The notes below the pieces were generated by a model. The model saw only the letters and a program-made list of their open reading frames with translations, did no database searches and was not told the DNA's origin. From Chloroflexota bacterium (GTDB taxonomy: Bacteria > Chloroflexota > Anaerolineae > Anaerolineales > UBA4823), in assembly GCA_029265355.1 (NCBI GenBank), contig JAJUJL010000006.1:62001-126000 (forward strand): a DNA stretch of 64,000 bases, in the 5' to 3' direction. Position numbers and translations under genes: made by a program. Positions within the stretch are counted from its first letter, which is position 1; each line of letters opens with the position of its first letter. Shown here in pieces: positions 41,807 to 49,986 of the stretch.

Positions 41807-43066
41807 ATGCCGGTGTTATGTTGGCCTGGCAAACAAACGCCACAACCTGAACCAGCCAAGCTGGCTTTGGAGAGCCTTGTGTTTCCGCAGGGCGTCGGTT
41901 ACCTGGAACACCTGGCGAGCGGTCAAACGCGCCTGCCGAATCGATTGATTTGGGGTGAAAACCTGGCGGTGATGGCGGCATTGCTCCCTGAGTACCAGGG
42001 AAAAATTGACCTGATCTATGCTGATCCGCCATTCTTCAGCAACCGGCGTTACCCAGCGCGGGTTGGACGAAATGAAGACTCGCGCAAGCCAGGCGAATGG
42101 AAGCTGGCAGAGGGCTATGGCGATCACTGGGTGGATCTGGAATCCTACCTGGATATGCTCTTTCCCAGGTTGGTGTTGATGCATCGCCTGCTTTCTCCAA
42201 CCGGAAGCCTGTACCTGCACCTCGACTGGCATGCCAATGCTTATGCGCGCGTCTTGCTAGACGAAATTTTTGGGCAAGACCGCTTGCTCAACGAGGTTGT
42301 TTGGCTTTATCATGGTCCTTCCCCAATTCGATCCGCTTTCAACCGCAAGCACGATACCATCCTGGTATATACCAAGAGCGACCGGTACACCTTCAACGTG
42401 GATGAAGTGCGCACACCTTACAATGACAACACGGTTAAAACCTTCGCCTCGTCTTCAAAAGCCGGGTTTGGCAAAATACCTGACCTGGCGCGCGGCAAGG
42501 TTCCTGAGGATTGGTGGTATTTCCCGGTCGTGGCGCGGCTGCACAGCGAACGTTCAGGCTATCCCACCCAAAAACCTGAAGCGCTGCTAGAACGAATTGT
42601 GCGAGCTTCTTCCAATCCTGGCGACCTGGTGGCAGATTTTTTCTGCGGATCGGGGACTGCTCCATTGGTTGCCGCGCGACTGCAGCGTAACTTCATTGCC
42701 GTAGACAGCCAGCGGCGCGCCGTGCACACTGCCCGCCACCGGTTGGTGGCGGCTGGCGTCTCGCCATTCCAGATGGAAACGGCTAGCGGTTTGCATCCTG
42801 AACTCGACAATTCAGCAGCGCCGGTGTTGGGCTGGTCTGCAGAGGATGTGTTTTTCAAGCATCCCGGGGGTGAGCTGGATTATTGGGAGTTGGACCTTGC
42901 TTGGGATGGAGTGATCTTCCGCAGCGCGGCGCAAGCCTTCCGGGCGCACCGCAACGATCAATTGCCGGAACGCCTTTCGATGCAAGGTGTGCGAGGCAAA
43001 CGACGAATCTGTGTGCGTTATGTGCTCTCGAATGGAGGGGAAGGACAGCTCAGTTTATTCGATTAA
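41807..43066 (+). CDS. DNA methyltransferase, N6-adenine/N4-cytosine type (beta group)
   Basis: This roughly 419-aa protein has catalytic motif IV as YADPPFFSN near residue 70. Motif I follows near the C-terminal half as DFFCGSGTAPLVAARL. The order (IV before I) is that of beta-group enzymes, like the Mod subunits of type III systems. No restriction partner is adjacent, so it could be an orphan regulatory methylase. The start is uncertain: GTG at 41798 or ATG at 41807. It ends in a convergent overlap with the pseudo-response regulator. Confidence 0.85.
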   Translation: MPVLCWPGKQTPQPEPAKLALESLVFPQGVGYLEHLASGQTRLPNRLIWGENLAVMAALLPEYQGKIDLIYADPPFFSNRRYPARVGRNEDSRKPGEWKLAEGYGDHWVDLESYLDMLFPRLVLMHRLLSPTGSLYLHLDWHANAYARVLLDEIFGQDRLLNEVVWLYHGPSPIRSAFNRKHDTILVYTKSDRYTFNVDEVRTPYNDNTVKTFASSSKAGFGKIPDLARGKVPEDWWYFPVVARLHSERSGYPTQKPEALLERIVRASSNPGDLVADFFCGSGTAPLVAARLQRNFIAVDSQRRAVHTARHRLVAAGVSPFQMETASGLHPELDNSAAPVLGWSAEDVFFKHPGGELDYWELDLAWDGVIFRSAAQAFRAHRNDQLPERLSMQGVRGKRRICVRYVLSNGGEGQLSLFD

Positions 43067-43719
43067 ACGTCCAGGCGATAGCCTAGACCGCGGACGGTCT
43101 TAATATAACGTGGCATGCGCGGATTTTCTTCGATTGCCTGGCGCAACCAGCTAATGTGTACATCCAGAGTGCGTGTATCGCCGAAATAAGCCGTGTTCCA
43201 TACTTGCTGGAAGATGTGTTCACGTTCCACCACTTCACCAGCATGGCGGATTAAGATTTCCAGGAGTTGCGACAATCGTGGTGTCAGGCGAGCTTCACGC
43301 TCTCCGCATGTGACCTGTTTGCGATCGATATCCAGGGAAATCGTGCCCGCGCGCAGCACGTTCTCTCGTTCCGTCGGCAAAAGCGGTGTGATGCGGTTGA
43401 TCAGTTTGCGGGAGGTGAAAGGCAACACTAATATTTCATTGGCGCAGGCGTCGCTGGCAACCTGCCGCCCAGGATTGGTGATGATTACAATCGGAAGCCC
43501 TTCAGCCAGTTCGCGCAACGATTTGCAGATGCGCGCTCCTGAAGTGCGCATAGAAGCCGCGTTGAGCACTACCAGGTCAGGCTGATTTTCCTTCATCCGG
43601 CTTAACGCCGCCGCACCCGTCGAGACGACTTCGACTGAATGGCCTTTCCGGCGCAGGCTGGCGACTAACGATGGGCCTTCGGTGTGTTTGTCTTCGATCC
43701 AGAGAATTCTGGCTTTCAT
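43063..43719 (-). CDS. OmpR/PhoB-type regulator with atypical receiver
   Basis: This 218-aa protein has a receiver-like domain and a C-terminal winged helix (RLTPRLSQLLEILIRHAGEVVEREHIFQQVW...VHISWLRQAIEENP). The phospho-acceptor position reads DLVVLNAASM, with Asn in place of Asp, so ordinary phosphorylation is unlikely. No kinase gene is next to it. The start at MKARILW is preferred to an upstream Met at 43782. It probably acts independently of phosphorylation. Confidence 0.88.
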   Translation of the reverse strand: MKARILWIEDKHTEGPSLVASLRRKGHSVEVVSTGAAALSRMKENQPDLVVLNAASMRTSGARICKSLRELAEGLPIVIITNPGRQVASDACANEILVLPFTSRKLINRITPLLPTERENVLRAGTISLDIDRKQVTCGEREARLTPRLSQLLEILIRHAGEVVEREHIFQQVWNTAYFGDTRTLDVHISWLRQAIEENPRMPRYIKTVRGLGYRLDV

Positions 43720-43987
43720 TCTGGGTTCAATCGCCAATCGGGAAAAAATTAATGCCAAATTAAGTGGGTGTATTATACCCATTATTCTTAAAAACGGGGC
43801 CTAAATCCGGGTTAGCTTTTTTAACATTGCCTCAGGATTCGGTTGCGCCTGAGCATGCGGCGTGTTAGAATACATTCGCTGAGCCAATTCTGTCCCGGAA
43901 GGGCAGGTAAAAAGCAAAGCAGATGATTCCCTTGGCGAGACAGGGATCAATGATCACCAGTTAATTGGCAGCAGGGAAGAGTGTGCT

Positions 43988-44560
43988 ATGTCCGATATGG
44001 TTGAAGTCGTAATTGACAGCATCCGGGTTAGCTTGATGTCGCAGCAGCGGATTGTCATTTTGCGCGAGGTGAATGCTGAACGTTATCTGCCAATTTGGAT
44101 TGGTGTGTATGAGGCAGAGGCGATCACGATTGCTCTCCAGGAGGTGGAGGTTGCCCGGCCTCTCACCCACGATTTGTTGAAGAACGTATTTGGCGCTCTG
44201 AATGCACGAGTCATTCGTGTTGAAGTGAATGCATTGCGTGACGATACTTTTTATGGAAATATCGTTGCTGAGGTGAATGGACGAACCCTGAACATCGACT
44301 CGCGCCCCTCTGATGCCCTTAACCTGGCTGTACGGGTGCACGTTCCCATACTGGTAGCGCGTTCGGTCATGGATTCGGCGGGTATTATTCCGGAAGAAGA
44401 TATCCAGGCAGAGGGTCAAGCAGAAGAGGCGCGTGAGGCGCCTGAGCCAGAGGCCGGAGAAGATCGCCTGTCTGTTTTCGAGGATTTCCTGGAAGGTTTG
44501 TCATTGGATGACAGTGAAGATGACGATGACGAGGAAAAGCCGGGAAAATCTAAAAAATAA
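43988..44560 (+). CDS. DUF151 / bifunctional nuclease family protein
   Basis: This is a 190-aa protein. Residues 1-140 match the BFN/DUF151 fold (VVIDSIRV...LPIWIGVYEAEAI...RPLTHDLLKNV...DSRPSDALNLAVRV). A highly acidic tail follows (DSEDDDDEE). Plant BFN proteins have nuclease activity; the bacterial role is unsettled. It lies just before dnaB. The 200-bp region before it contains a short hairpin (CTGTCC/GGGCAG near 43890) but no gene. Confidence 0.88.
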   Translation: MSDMVEVVIDSIRVSLMSQQRIVILREVNAERYLPIWIGVYEAEAITIALQEVEVARPLTHDLLKNVFGALNARVIRVEVNALRDDTFYGNIVAEVNGRTLNIDSRPSDALNLAVRVHVPILVARSVMDSAGIIPEEDIQAEGQAEEAREAPEPEAGEDRLSVFEDFLEGLSLDDSEDDDDEEKPGKSKK

Positions 44561-44645
44561 TGCGCAGGGAATGCGAGCCAGCCGGGGTGCACCGTTTTCC
44601 TTGTTCGGGAAGCGGGCCAGCTTCCCCGGTTTTTAATCTTAATGG

Positions 44646-46028
44646 ATGCTAATGGACGAAACTCTTCCACCCGTATCGAACGAAGAAGCCATTGACAGCG
44701 CTCCCTATCAGCGAGAGGCCGAGGAAGCTGTCATCGGATCGATCTTGATCGATCCCGAGTCGTACTACGACGTAGCCCAGTTCTTGCGAGAGGAAGATTT
44801 CTATATTCACCGCAATCGTTGGATCTGGCAGGCTTTTGTGCGCCTGTATGAGCGTCGCCAATCGATCGATGTGCTGACGGTCACGGACGAGCTTGAACAG
44901 ATGGGGAAGCTGGCCGAGGTGGGTGGCTCGGCCTATCTGACAGCCCTGGTAGGGAACACACCCACCGCCTTGCACGCACAGGCCTATGGTCGCATCGTGG
45001 AAGAGAAAGCCATCCGCCGGCGGATGTTGGAGGCGGCCAACGATGTGGCTCGTCTGGCATACAAAACCGAGGTGAGCCTGGAGGAAGTGCTGGATGGCGC
45101 GGAGCGGGCTATTTTTGGAGTAAGCGAACGACGCCTGACGCGCGACTTACAGACCATTCAGCAAGCGCTTAGCAACTACTACGACCGGATCGATAATCTC
45201 TCCCGAAGACCGGAACAATTTTTTGGTGTTCCAACTGGTTTCATTGACCTGGATCGACTGCTGATGGGTTTGCAGCCCTCGGACCTGATCATCATCGCTG
45301 GGCGCCCCGGCATGGGCAAAACGGCTTTTATGCTCTCAGCAGCCAAGAATGCTGCCCAAATTCACAAAAAACATGTGGCTATTTTTTCCTTGGAAATGTC
45401 GAACGAGCAGTTGGTGCAGCGTCTGATCTCGCAAGAAACCGGCATCGATTCACAGCGCTTGCGCACCGGCAAGCTGACTGACGAAGAATGGCCGCGATTT
45501 ACCCATGCAATCGAGGTCTTGAGCGATACGCTCATTTTCCTGGATGATACACCGGCCCTGACGCCGCTGCAGATGCGCACCAAATGTCGCCGTCTGCACG
45601 CTGAGTTTCAACTAGACCTGGTCGTGGTGGATTATCTGCAGTTGATGAGCAGCGGTACACGTGTTGAAAACCGCGTTCAAGAAGTGTCGTATATCTCGCG
45701 CAACCTCAAGGTCCTGGCGCGCGAGCTGAATGTGCCTGTTCTCGCTGCGGCCCAGTTGTCGCGAGCTGTCGAGCAACGCGCCGATAAAGACCCGCAACTC
45801 TCCGACCTGCGCGAGTCTGGGTCGCTTGAACAAGATGCTGATATCGTCATCTTCTTGCACAGGCCAGAGATGTACGAAAAAGATACGCTGAAGCAAAATA
45901 TTGCCCAGGTCAAGGTTGCCAAACACCGCAACGGACCGACAGGAATGGTCGAGCTGGTGTTTCGCAGTCAATTGGCGAAGTTTGAAAACGCTGCGACGCG
46001 TGTGGTTGATCTCTCGCAGGTGCCCTGA
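44646..46028 (+). CDS. dnaB: Replicative DNA helicase
   Basis: This is a 460-aa RecA-fold hexameric helicase. The N-terminal helical domain begins with PYQREAEEAVIGSIL. The ATPase has Walker A GRPGMGKTAF, Walker B VVVDYLQLM and the terminal RESGSLEQDADIVIFLHRPEMY segment. It overlaps the DnaD-like gene by one base. An ATG at 44652 is an alternative start. With the two genes behind it, it makes a replication-initiation operon. Confidence 0.96.
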   Translation: MLMDETLPPVSNEEAIDSAPYQREAEEAVIGSILIDPESYYDVAQFLREEDFYIHRNRWIWQAFVRLYERRQSIDVLTVTDELEQMGKLAEVGGSAYLTALVGNTPTALHAQAYGRIVEEKAIRRRMLEAANDVARLAYKTEVSLEEVLDGAERAIFGVSERRLTRDLQTIQQALSNYYDRIDNLSRRPEQFFGVPTGFIDLDRLLMGLQPSDLIIIAGRPGMGKTAFMLSAAKNAAQIHKKHVAIFSLEMSNEQLVQRLISQETGIDSQRLRTGKLTDEEWPRFTHAIEVLSDTLIFLDDTPALTPLQMRTKCRRLHAEFQLDLVVVDYLQLMSSGTRVENRVQEVSYISRNLKVLARELNVPVLAAAQLSRAVEQRADKDPQLSDLRESGSLEQDADIVIFLHRPEMYEKDTLKQNIAQVKVAKHRNGPTGMVELVFRSQLAKFENAATRVVDLSQVP

Positions 46029-46729
46029 TGGCTAAGCCCAGTTTTGAAGGTTTTCCGGATAAACCCCAACGACAAACCTCCTTGCCCGAAGCGGTGTTCC
46101 GGGAATTGCTGGTTGAAATCGACGACATCAATGTCTTAAAGCTGAGCCTGTATTTCTTCTGGCGTTTAGAACGCATGGAGGGAGATTTTCGTTACCTGCG
46201 CCGCCAGGATATTGTGGAGGACGACGTATTCATGCGCAGCCTGGGCAATGCAGACCCCCAGGCTGCATTGGACGATGCTTTGCAAGGCGCAGTAAACCAC
46301 AAAATTCTGCTGCGAGTATTGGCGCCAACCGATAAAACAGCGCAACCATTTTATTTCTTAAACAATTCCCGAGGTCGCGCCGCCGAACAGGCGATTCGCA
46401 CAGGAACCTGGCGACCAGGAGCCACGCTGGGGCTTTCTCATCGCCTGGAGGTTCCGCCAAATGTGTTCACGCTTTACGAGCAGAATATCGGGCCGTTGAC
46501 ACCGATGATTGCTGACCTGCTGCGCGATGCGGAGCAGAGCTATCCAGCGGATTGGATCGAAGAAGCGGTGCAAATTGCTGTGGAGAAGAACGTGCGCAAC
46601 TGGCGCTATGTCAGTGCAATTCTAGAACGGTGGCAGCAGGAAGGACGCCATGAGCAAAAAGATCGACGAGACACTGCGCAAAATCGCCAGCGGTATGCAG
46701 ACTGGGACAGCAAGGGACGACGCCGGTAA
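46028..46729 (+). CDS. DnaD-domain replication protein
   Basis: This is a 233-aa protein with an N-terminal winged-helix-like part and a C-terminal DnaD (DDBH2) domain, identified by ADWIEEAVQIAVEKNVRNWRYVSAILERW. DnaD proteins remodel DNA during primosome assembly. It is co-transcribed with dnaB, and its last 80 bases overlap the helicase-loader gene in another frame. Confidence 0.85.
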   Translation: MAKPSFEGFPDKPQRQTSLPEAVFRELLVEIDDINVLKLSLYFFWRLERMEGDFRYLRRQDIVEDDVFMRSLGNADPQAALDDALQGAVNHKILLRVLAPTDKTAQPFYFLNNSRGRAAEQAIRTGTWRPGATLGLSHRLEVPPNVFTLYEQNIGPLTPMIADLLRDAEQSYPADWIEEAVQIAVEKNVRNWRYVSAILERWQQEGRHEQKDRRDTAQNRQRYADWDSKGRRR

Positions 46730-48080
46730 TCCTATCGAGGAATTCAACTCAGCGAATGCTGGGTTGGCTGGGGATCCGAACTGCCCGTATTGCGCCGGGC
46801 TCGGGTATTTGCGTAGAGATCTACCCCTGGGGCATCCGGATTTCGGCAAGCTGGAGCCCTGTTCCTGCCGGCATGCAAAAATCAGTGATCAGGTACACAA
46901 ACGCTTATTTGCGCTCAGCAACCTGCACCAGTTGAGCAACCTGACTTTCGAGAACTTCAACCCACGCGGGCATATCGGTTTATACCGTTACCAGGTGGAG
47001 TCTTTAGAGCGCGCTTATAGCCAGGCGCAATACTTTGCCCAACACCTGAATGGTTGGCTGGTGCTGCTGGGCGGCTATGGCTGCGGTAAAACACACCTGG
47101 CCGCGGCGATCGCCAATTTCGCGGTTGGAATGGGCGTACCCACGCTCTTTATCACCGTTCCCGATTTGCTAGATTCGCTGCGATTTTCGTACCAGGATGG
47201 AGAAACGACGTTTGAGCAGCGTTTTGAGGAAATTCGCACTGCCAGCTTGTTAGTGTTGGACGATTTCGGAACGCAAAATGCGACTGCCTGGGCGCAGGAG
47301 AAGTTGTTCCAGATCATCAATTATCGTTACATCAACCGGCTGCCGGTGGTCGTGACCAGCAACCTGGAGCTGCGGGATATCGAAGGGCGCATTCGCTCGC
47401 GCCTGGAAGACCCGGAGCTGAGCATCATCCTGGACATCAAAGCGCCAGACTACCGCCGCCCTTCGGGTGAGAGCGGGAATTATGAGCTGGCTACGTATGG
47501 ATTTTTGAGCCGCTGCACCTTCGATACCTTTGACTTGAGAAAAAAGGAAGCTCTGAAGCCGGAGGAGCAGCAAAGCCTGGAGAGGGCGTTCAAAGCGGCG
47601 CAAGAGTTTGCGCGAAATCCAGAAGGCTGGATGGTGTTCATGGGCACGTATGGCTGTGGAAAAACCCACCTGGCTGCTGCGATAGCAAACTACCAGGCAG
47701 AGCACGGACGCCCGCCGCTTTTTGTGGTTGTGCCTGATTTATTGGATCACCTGCGGGCCACTTTTTCCCCCAATAGCACGGTGACACTCGATCGCCGGTT
47801 CGAACAGGTGCGCTCAGCGCCATTGTTGATCCTGGACGATCTAGGAACACAGGCAACCTCAGCTTGGGCGCGAGAAAAGTTGTACCAGTTATTCAATCAC
47901 CGCTACAATTCAGAGCTACCCACGGTGATTACGACTGCCAATTTTCCTGATGAAATGGATCCGCGCTTGCGCAGCCGTATGGAGGACACGCATTTATGCA
48001 CCATCTGCGCGATCACTGCGCCAGCTTATCGCGGCGCCTCGCAAAAACCGGCGCGCAGCACGAGGCGTAAGCGCACATGA
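46650..48080 (+). CDS. Tandem DnaC/IstB-like AAA+ helicase loader
   Basis: This 476-aa protein has two complete ATPase units. Unit 1 has Walker A GGYGCGKTHLAAAIAN (about residue 138) and Walker B LLVLDDFGTQN. Unit 2 has GTYGCGKTHLAAAIAN (about residue 335) and LLILDDLGTQA. A zinc-like group, CPYC...CSC, lies near the N-terminus. DnaC-type loaders normally have one ATPase unit, so this is an internal duplication. The start overlaps the DnaD-like gene by 80 bp. The context (dnaB, DnaD) makes helicase loading the likely task. Confidence 0.88.
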   Translation: MSKKIDETLRKIASGMQTGTARDDAGNPIEEFNSANAGLAGDPNCPYCAGLGYLRRDLPLGHPDFGKLEPCSCRHAKISDQVHKRLFALSNLHQLSNLTFENFNPRGHIGLYRYQVESLERAYSQAQYFAQHLNGWLVLLGGYGCGKTHLAAAIANFAVGMGVPTLFITVPDLLDSLRFSYQDGETTFEQRFEEIRTASLLVLDDFGTQNATAWAQEKLFQIINYRYINRLPVVVTSNLELRDIEGRIRSRLEDPELSIILDIKAPDYRRPSGESGNYELATYGFLSRCTFDTFDLRKKEALKPEEQQSLERAFKAAQEFARNPEGWMVFMGTYGCGKTHLAAAIANYQAEHGRPPLFVVVPDLLDHLRATFSPNSTVTLDRRFEQVRSAPLLILDDLGTQATSAWAREKLYQLFNHRYNSELPTVITTANFPDEMDPRLRSRMEDTHLCTICAITAPAYRGASQKPARSTRRKRT

Positions 48081-48123
48081 CTTCTTGGTCCATCCAGAAA
48101 ATGAGAATATCCCGCTGCTAGGT

Positions 48124-48235
48124 GTTTCGCCGGAAGTGTTTTTACAAAAATGTGAACGAGCACCGGCGAAACCCTGGAGTAAACCGCCGACGCAATGGCG
48201 GATTTATTCTAAACACTTTCGGCGGTTTACTTAAC
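48124..48235. repeat. 112-bp structured dispersed repeat, copy 2
   Basis: This is 98 percent identical to 1-112 and in the same orientation. It lies 43 bp behind the helicase-loader gene and 19 bp before a small zinc-ribbon gene. Its sharp end, matching copy 1 at base 112, defines the right boundary of the element. Its left boundary matches base 1 of the window, which suggests the window begins at or near the true end. Confidence 0.92.
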
Positions 48236-48254
48236 TCCAGGAGTTAATAATACG

Positions 48255-48455
48255 ATGAGCGATCAGACCCCACAATGCTTATATTGTCAAATAGAAGAGA
48301 CCGTAGCCCCTTTAATTTCGGTGCGCTACCGTCAGTCTGAATATTGGATCTGCCCACAGCATTTGCCGCTGCTCATTCATCAGCCCGCAAAATTGGCTGG
48401 AATTCTACCTGGCATCGAACAGATTCAGGGTAGAGGAGAGCACCATCCAGAATAA
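48255..48455 (+). CDS. Small zinc-ribbon-like protein
   Basis: This 66-aa protein has CLYC near residue 8 and CPQH near residue 33, a possible single zinc site. Leu/Ile-rich segments and a charged end follow. A ribosome site (CAGGAGT) lies upstream of the ATG. I do not know the family. It comes just before the promoter of the isochorismatase-type gene. Confidence 0.6.
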   Translation: MSDQTPQCLYCQIEETVAPLISVRYRQSEYWICPQHLPLLIHQPAKLAGILPGIEQIQGRGEHHPE

Positions 48456-48495
48456 GCTCCCCGGGCAAAGCGAATGAGATGACTCGATACCAGGG

Positions 48496-48523
48496 TTGAC
48501 AGGCAGGTGCGGGCCGATATAAT
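48496..48523 (+). promoter_or_regulatory. Near-consensus sigma-70-type promoter
   Basis: TTGACA (48496-48501) and TATAAT (48518-48523) are separated by 16 bases and lie 41 bases before the start codon of the isochorismatase-type gene. Confidence 0.8.
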
Positions 48524-48544
48524 TAGTGTAAATATTACACTAAT
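48522..48544. promoter_or_regulatory. Operator palindrome over the transcription start
   Basis: ATTAGTGTAA (48522-48531) and its exact complement TTACACTAAT (48535-48544) flank three bases. The site covers the end of the -10 box and the likely +1, where a TetR/MarR-type repressor would block transcription. Confidence 0.75.
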
Positions 48545-48563
48545 ATGCTGCTCCGGAGGTGCC

Positions 48564-49604
48564 ATGCATAGCCCGCGACACAGCACGAGCAAAAGTGATT
48601 TACCCATACCTTCGCATTTTGTTGAATCGAGGGTTGGTGAGTTATGGCGTGTTCCATACCAGGAACGGGCAAAAGAAGCACGCCTCTGGGCAGATCGACA
48701 CCAAATCCCGCCTGCTGCTGCGGATCGTTTCAAAATTGCCCTGGTATTGATCGATGTCCAAAATACTTTTTGCCTGCCAGATTTTGAGCTGTTCGTCGCG
48801 GGCGAATCAGGTCATGGGGCTGTGGATGACAATGTTCGCCTGTGCCGTTTTATCTATCAGAATTTGGGCGTAATAACCAGATTCTTTATCACCATGGACA
48901 CTCACCATGCGACTCAGATCTTCCATCCATTGTTTCTGGTTGACGCCCGGGGAAACCATCCAGAGGCCCATACGCGAATCACCTACCAGGATATTGAGCA
49001 GGGTCGCTGGCAATTCAATTCAGCAATCGCCCCACGTCTGGGGATTACACCAGAGCAAGGCAGGCAACACTTGCTGCATTACACAAAGGCGCTGGCACAA
49101 AAAGGGAAATACGATCTAACGATCTGGCCTTACCATGCCATGCTAGGCGGCGTAGGTCATGCGTTGGTTCCTGCGGTCGAGGAAGCCATCTTCTTTCACA
49201 GTATTGCACGCAGCACAGCGCCCGAATTTTTTATCAAGGGACAGGAGGAGCTGACAGAATTCTACTCTGCAATCGGACCAGAAGTACCCAGAGACGCTCA
49301 GGGTCGTGAATTGGCGCCAAACAATCGTGCTTTCCTGAAGATGGTGCAAGAATATGATAGTGTTGTAATCACCGGGCAGGCCAAAAGCCATTGTGTCGCC
49401 TGGACGGTGTCGGATTTATTGGATGAGATACAGGCTGTTGATAGCAGCTTGACAGGCAAGATCTACCTCCTTGAGGATTGCACTTCACCAGTGGTGGTTC
49501 CGGGAGTCGTGGACTACTCACAGGAAGCCGAAGATGCTTTTGCCAGATTCGAAGCCGCCGGTATGCACCGCATACGCACAACGGATAAGAACTGGATAGG
49601 GTGA
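48564..49604 (+). CDS. Isochorismatase-family cysteine hydrolase
   Basis: This 346-aa protein has the family start LVLIDVQNTFC (catalytic Asp) and a central strand with FFITMDTH. The nucleophile Cys lies in ITGQAKSHCVAWTVSDLL. Nicotinamidases share this layout, but the protein is longer than the usual ~200 aa because of inserts between residues 100 and 230. The start at 48564 follows CCGGAGGTGCC. The strong promoter with an operator implies tight repression until a signal is present. Confidence 0.85.
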   Translation: MHSPRHSTSKSDLPIPSHFVESRVGELWRVPYQERAKEARLWADRHQIPPAAADRFKIALVLIDVQNTFCLPDFELFVAGESGHGAVDDNVRLCRFIYQNLGVITRFFITMDTHHATQIFHPLFLVDARGNHPEAHTRITYQDIEQGRWQFNSAIAPRLGITPEQGRQHLLHYTKALAQKGKYDLTIWPYHAMLGGVGHALVPAVEEAIFFHSIARSTAPEFFIKGQEELTEFYSAIGPEVPRDAQGRELAPNNRAFLKMVQEYDSVVITGQAKSHCVAWTVSDLLDEIQAVDSSLTGKIYLLEDCTSPVVVPGVVDYSQEAEDAFARFEAAGMHRIRTTDKNWIG

Positions 49605-49631
49605 TTTAATTCCCGAGAAATACAATCTCTA

Positions 49632-49660
49632 TTGACAGATTGTAACACTTATGTCATACT
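49632..49660 (+). promoter_or_regulatory. Promoter candidate for the 18-codon peptide gene
   Basis: TTGACA (49632-49637) and CATACT (49655-49660) are 17 bases apart, about 70 bases before the small open frame. Confidence 0.55.
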
Positions 49661-49727
49661 CTTTATTGAGATTAACAAAAATAATCTCACTTCCTCTGCT
49701 ATCCCACCTACGAGGAGGTGATGTCCA

Positions 49728-49784
49728 ATGGCAAGTAGTAGTAAGACGTCAGGCGCTGCGGCATCCCTCCTTATCGAAGGATAG
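49728..49784 (+). CDS. 18-aa peptide gene with strong ribosome site
   Basis: An ATG at 49728 is preceded by GAGGAGGTGATGTCC and opens an 18-codon frame ending TAG. The peptide begins MASSSKTSGAA and ends LLIEG. The second half of the frame is part of a long hairpin (49752-49797). It may be a true micropeptide, a leader peptide, or a chance frame in a small RNA. It lies in the 382-bp gap before a two-component system and has no homologue that I recognise. Confidence 0.45.
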   Translation: MASSSKTSGAAASLLIEG

Positions 49785-49827
49785 GATCCGCAGCGCCACA
49801 AGAAGCCGTCTATCAGACGGCTTCTTG
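49752..49827 (+). terminator. Two consecutive perfect hairpins after the peptide frame
   Basis: GGCGCTGCGG (49752-49761) pairs with CCGCAGCGCC (49788-49797), with inner ATCC/GGAT and CCTT/AAGG pairs. CAAGAAGCCGTCT (49799-49811) pairs with AGACGGCTTCTTG (49815-49827). The second has terminator form, although the T-run is short. No coding frame is seen from 49828 to 49986. Confidence 0.65.
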
Positions 49828-49986
49828 TCGATTGAAGATTAGTGTAGATGTAGGATTTTTGATTCTTGGTTAAGCGGGGTTGTGCCAGCAAGACATCAAG
49901 GACCTCTCCGTCGGCTCCGGTGTAAAAATCCCTGGTAGTTTTTCACGCAAGCTCGAAATTCTGACGATATTGATTGGTGTGCAAGT

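Noticed and set aside
41798-43066. Type III restriction-modification system
   Set aside because: The methyltransferase resembles Mod, but no res-like helicase-nuclease gene is adjacent on either side.
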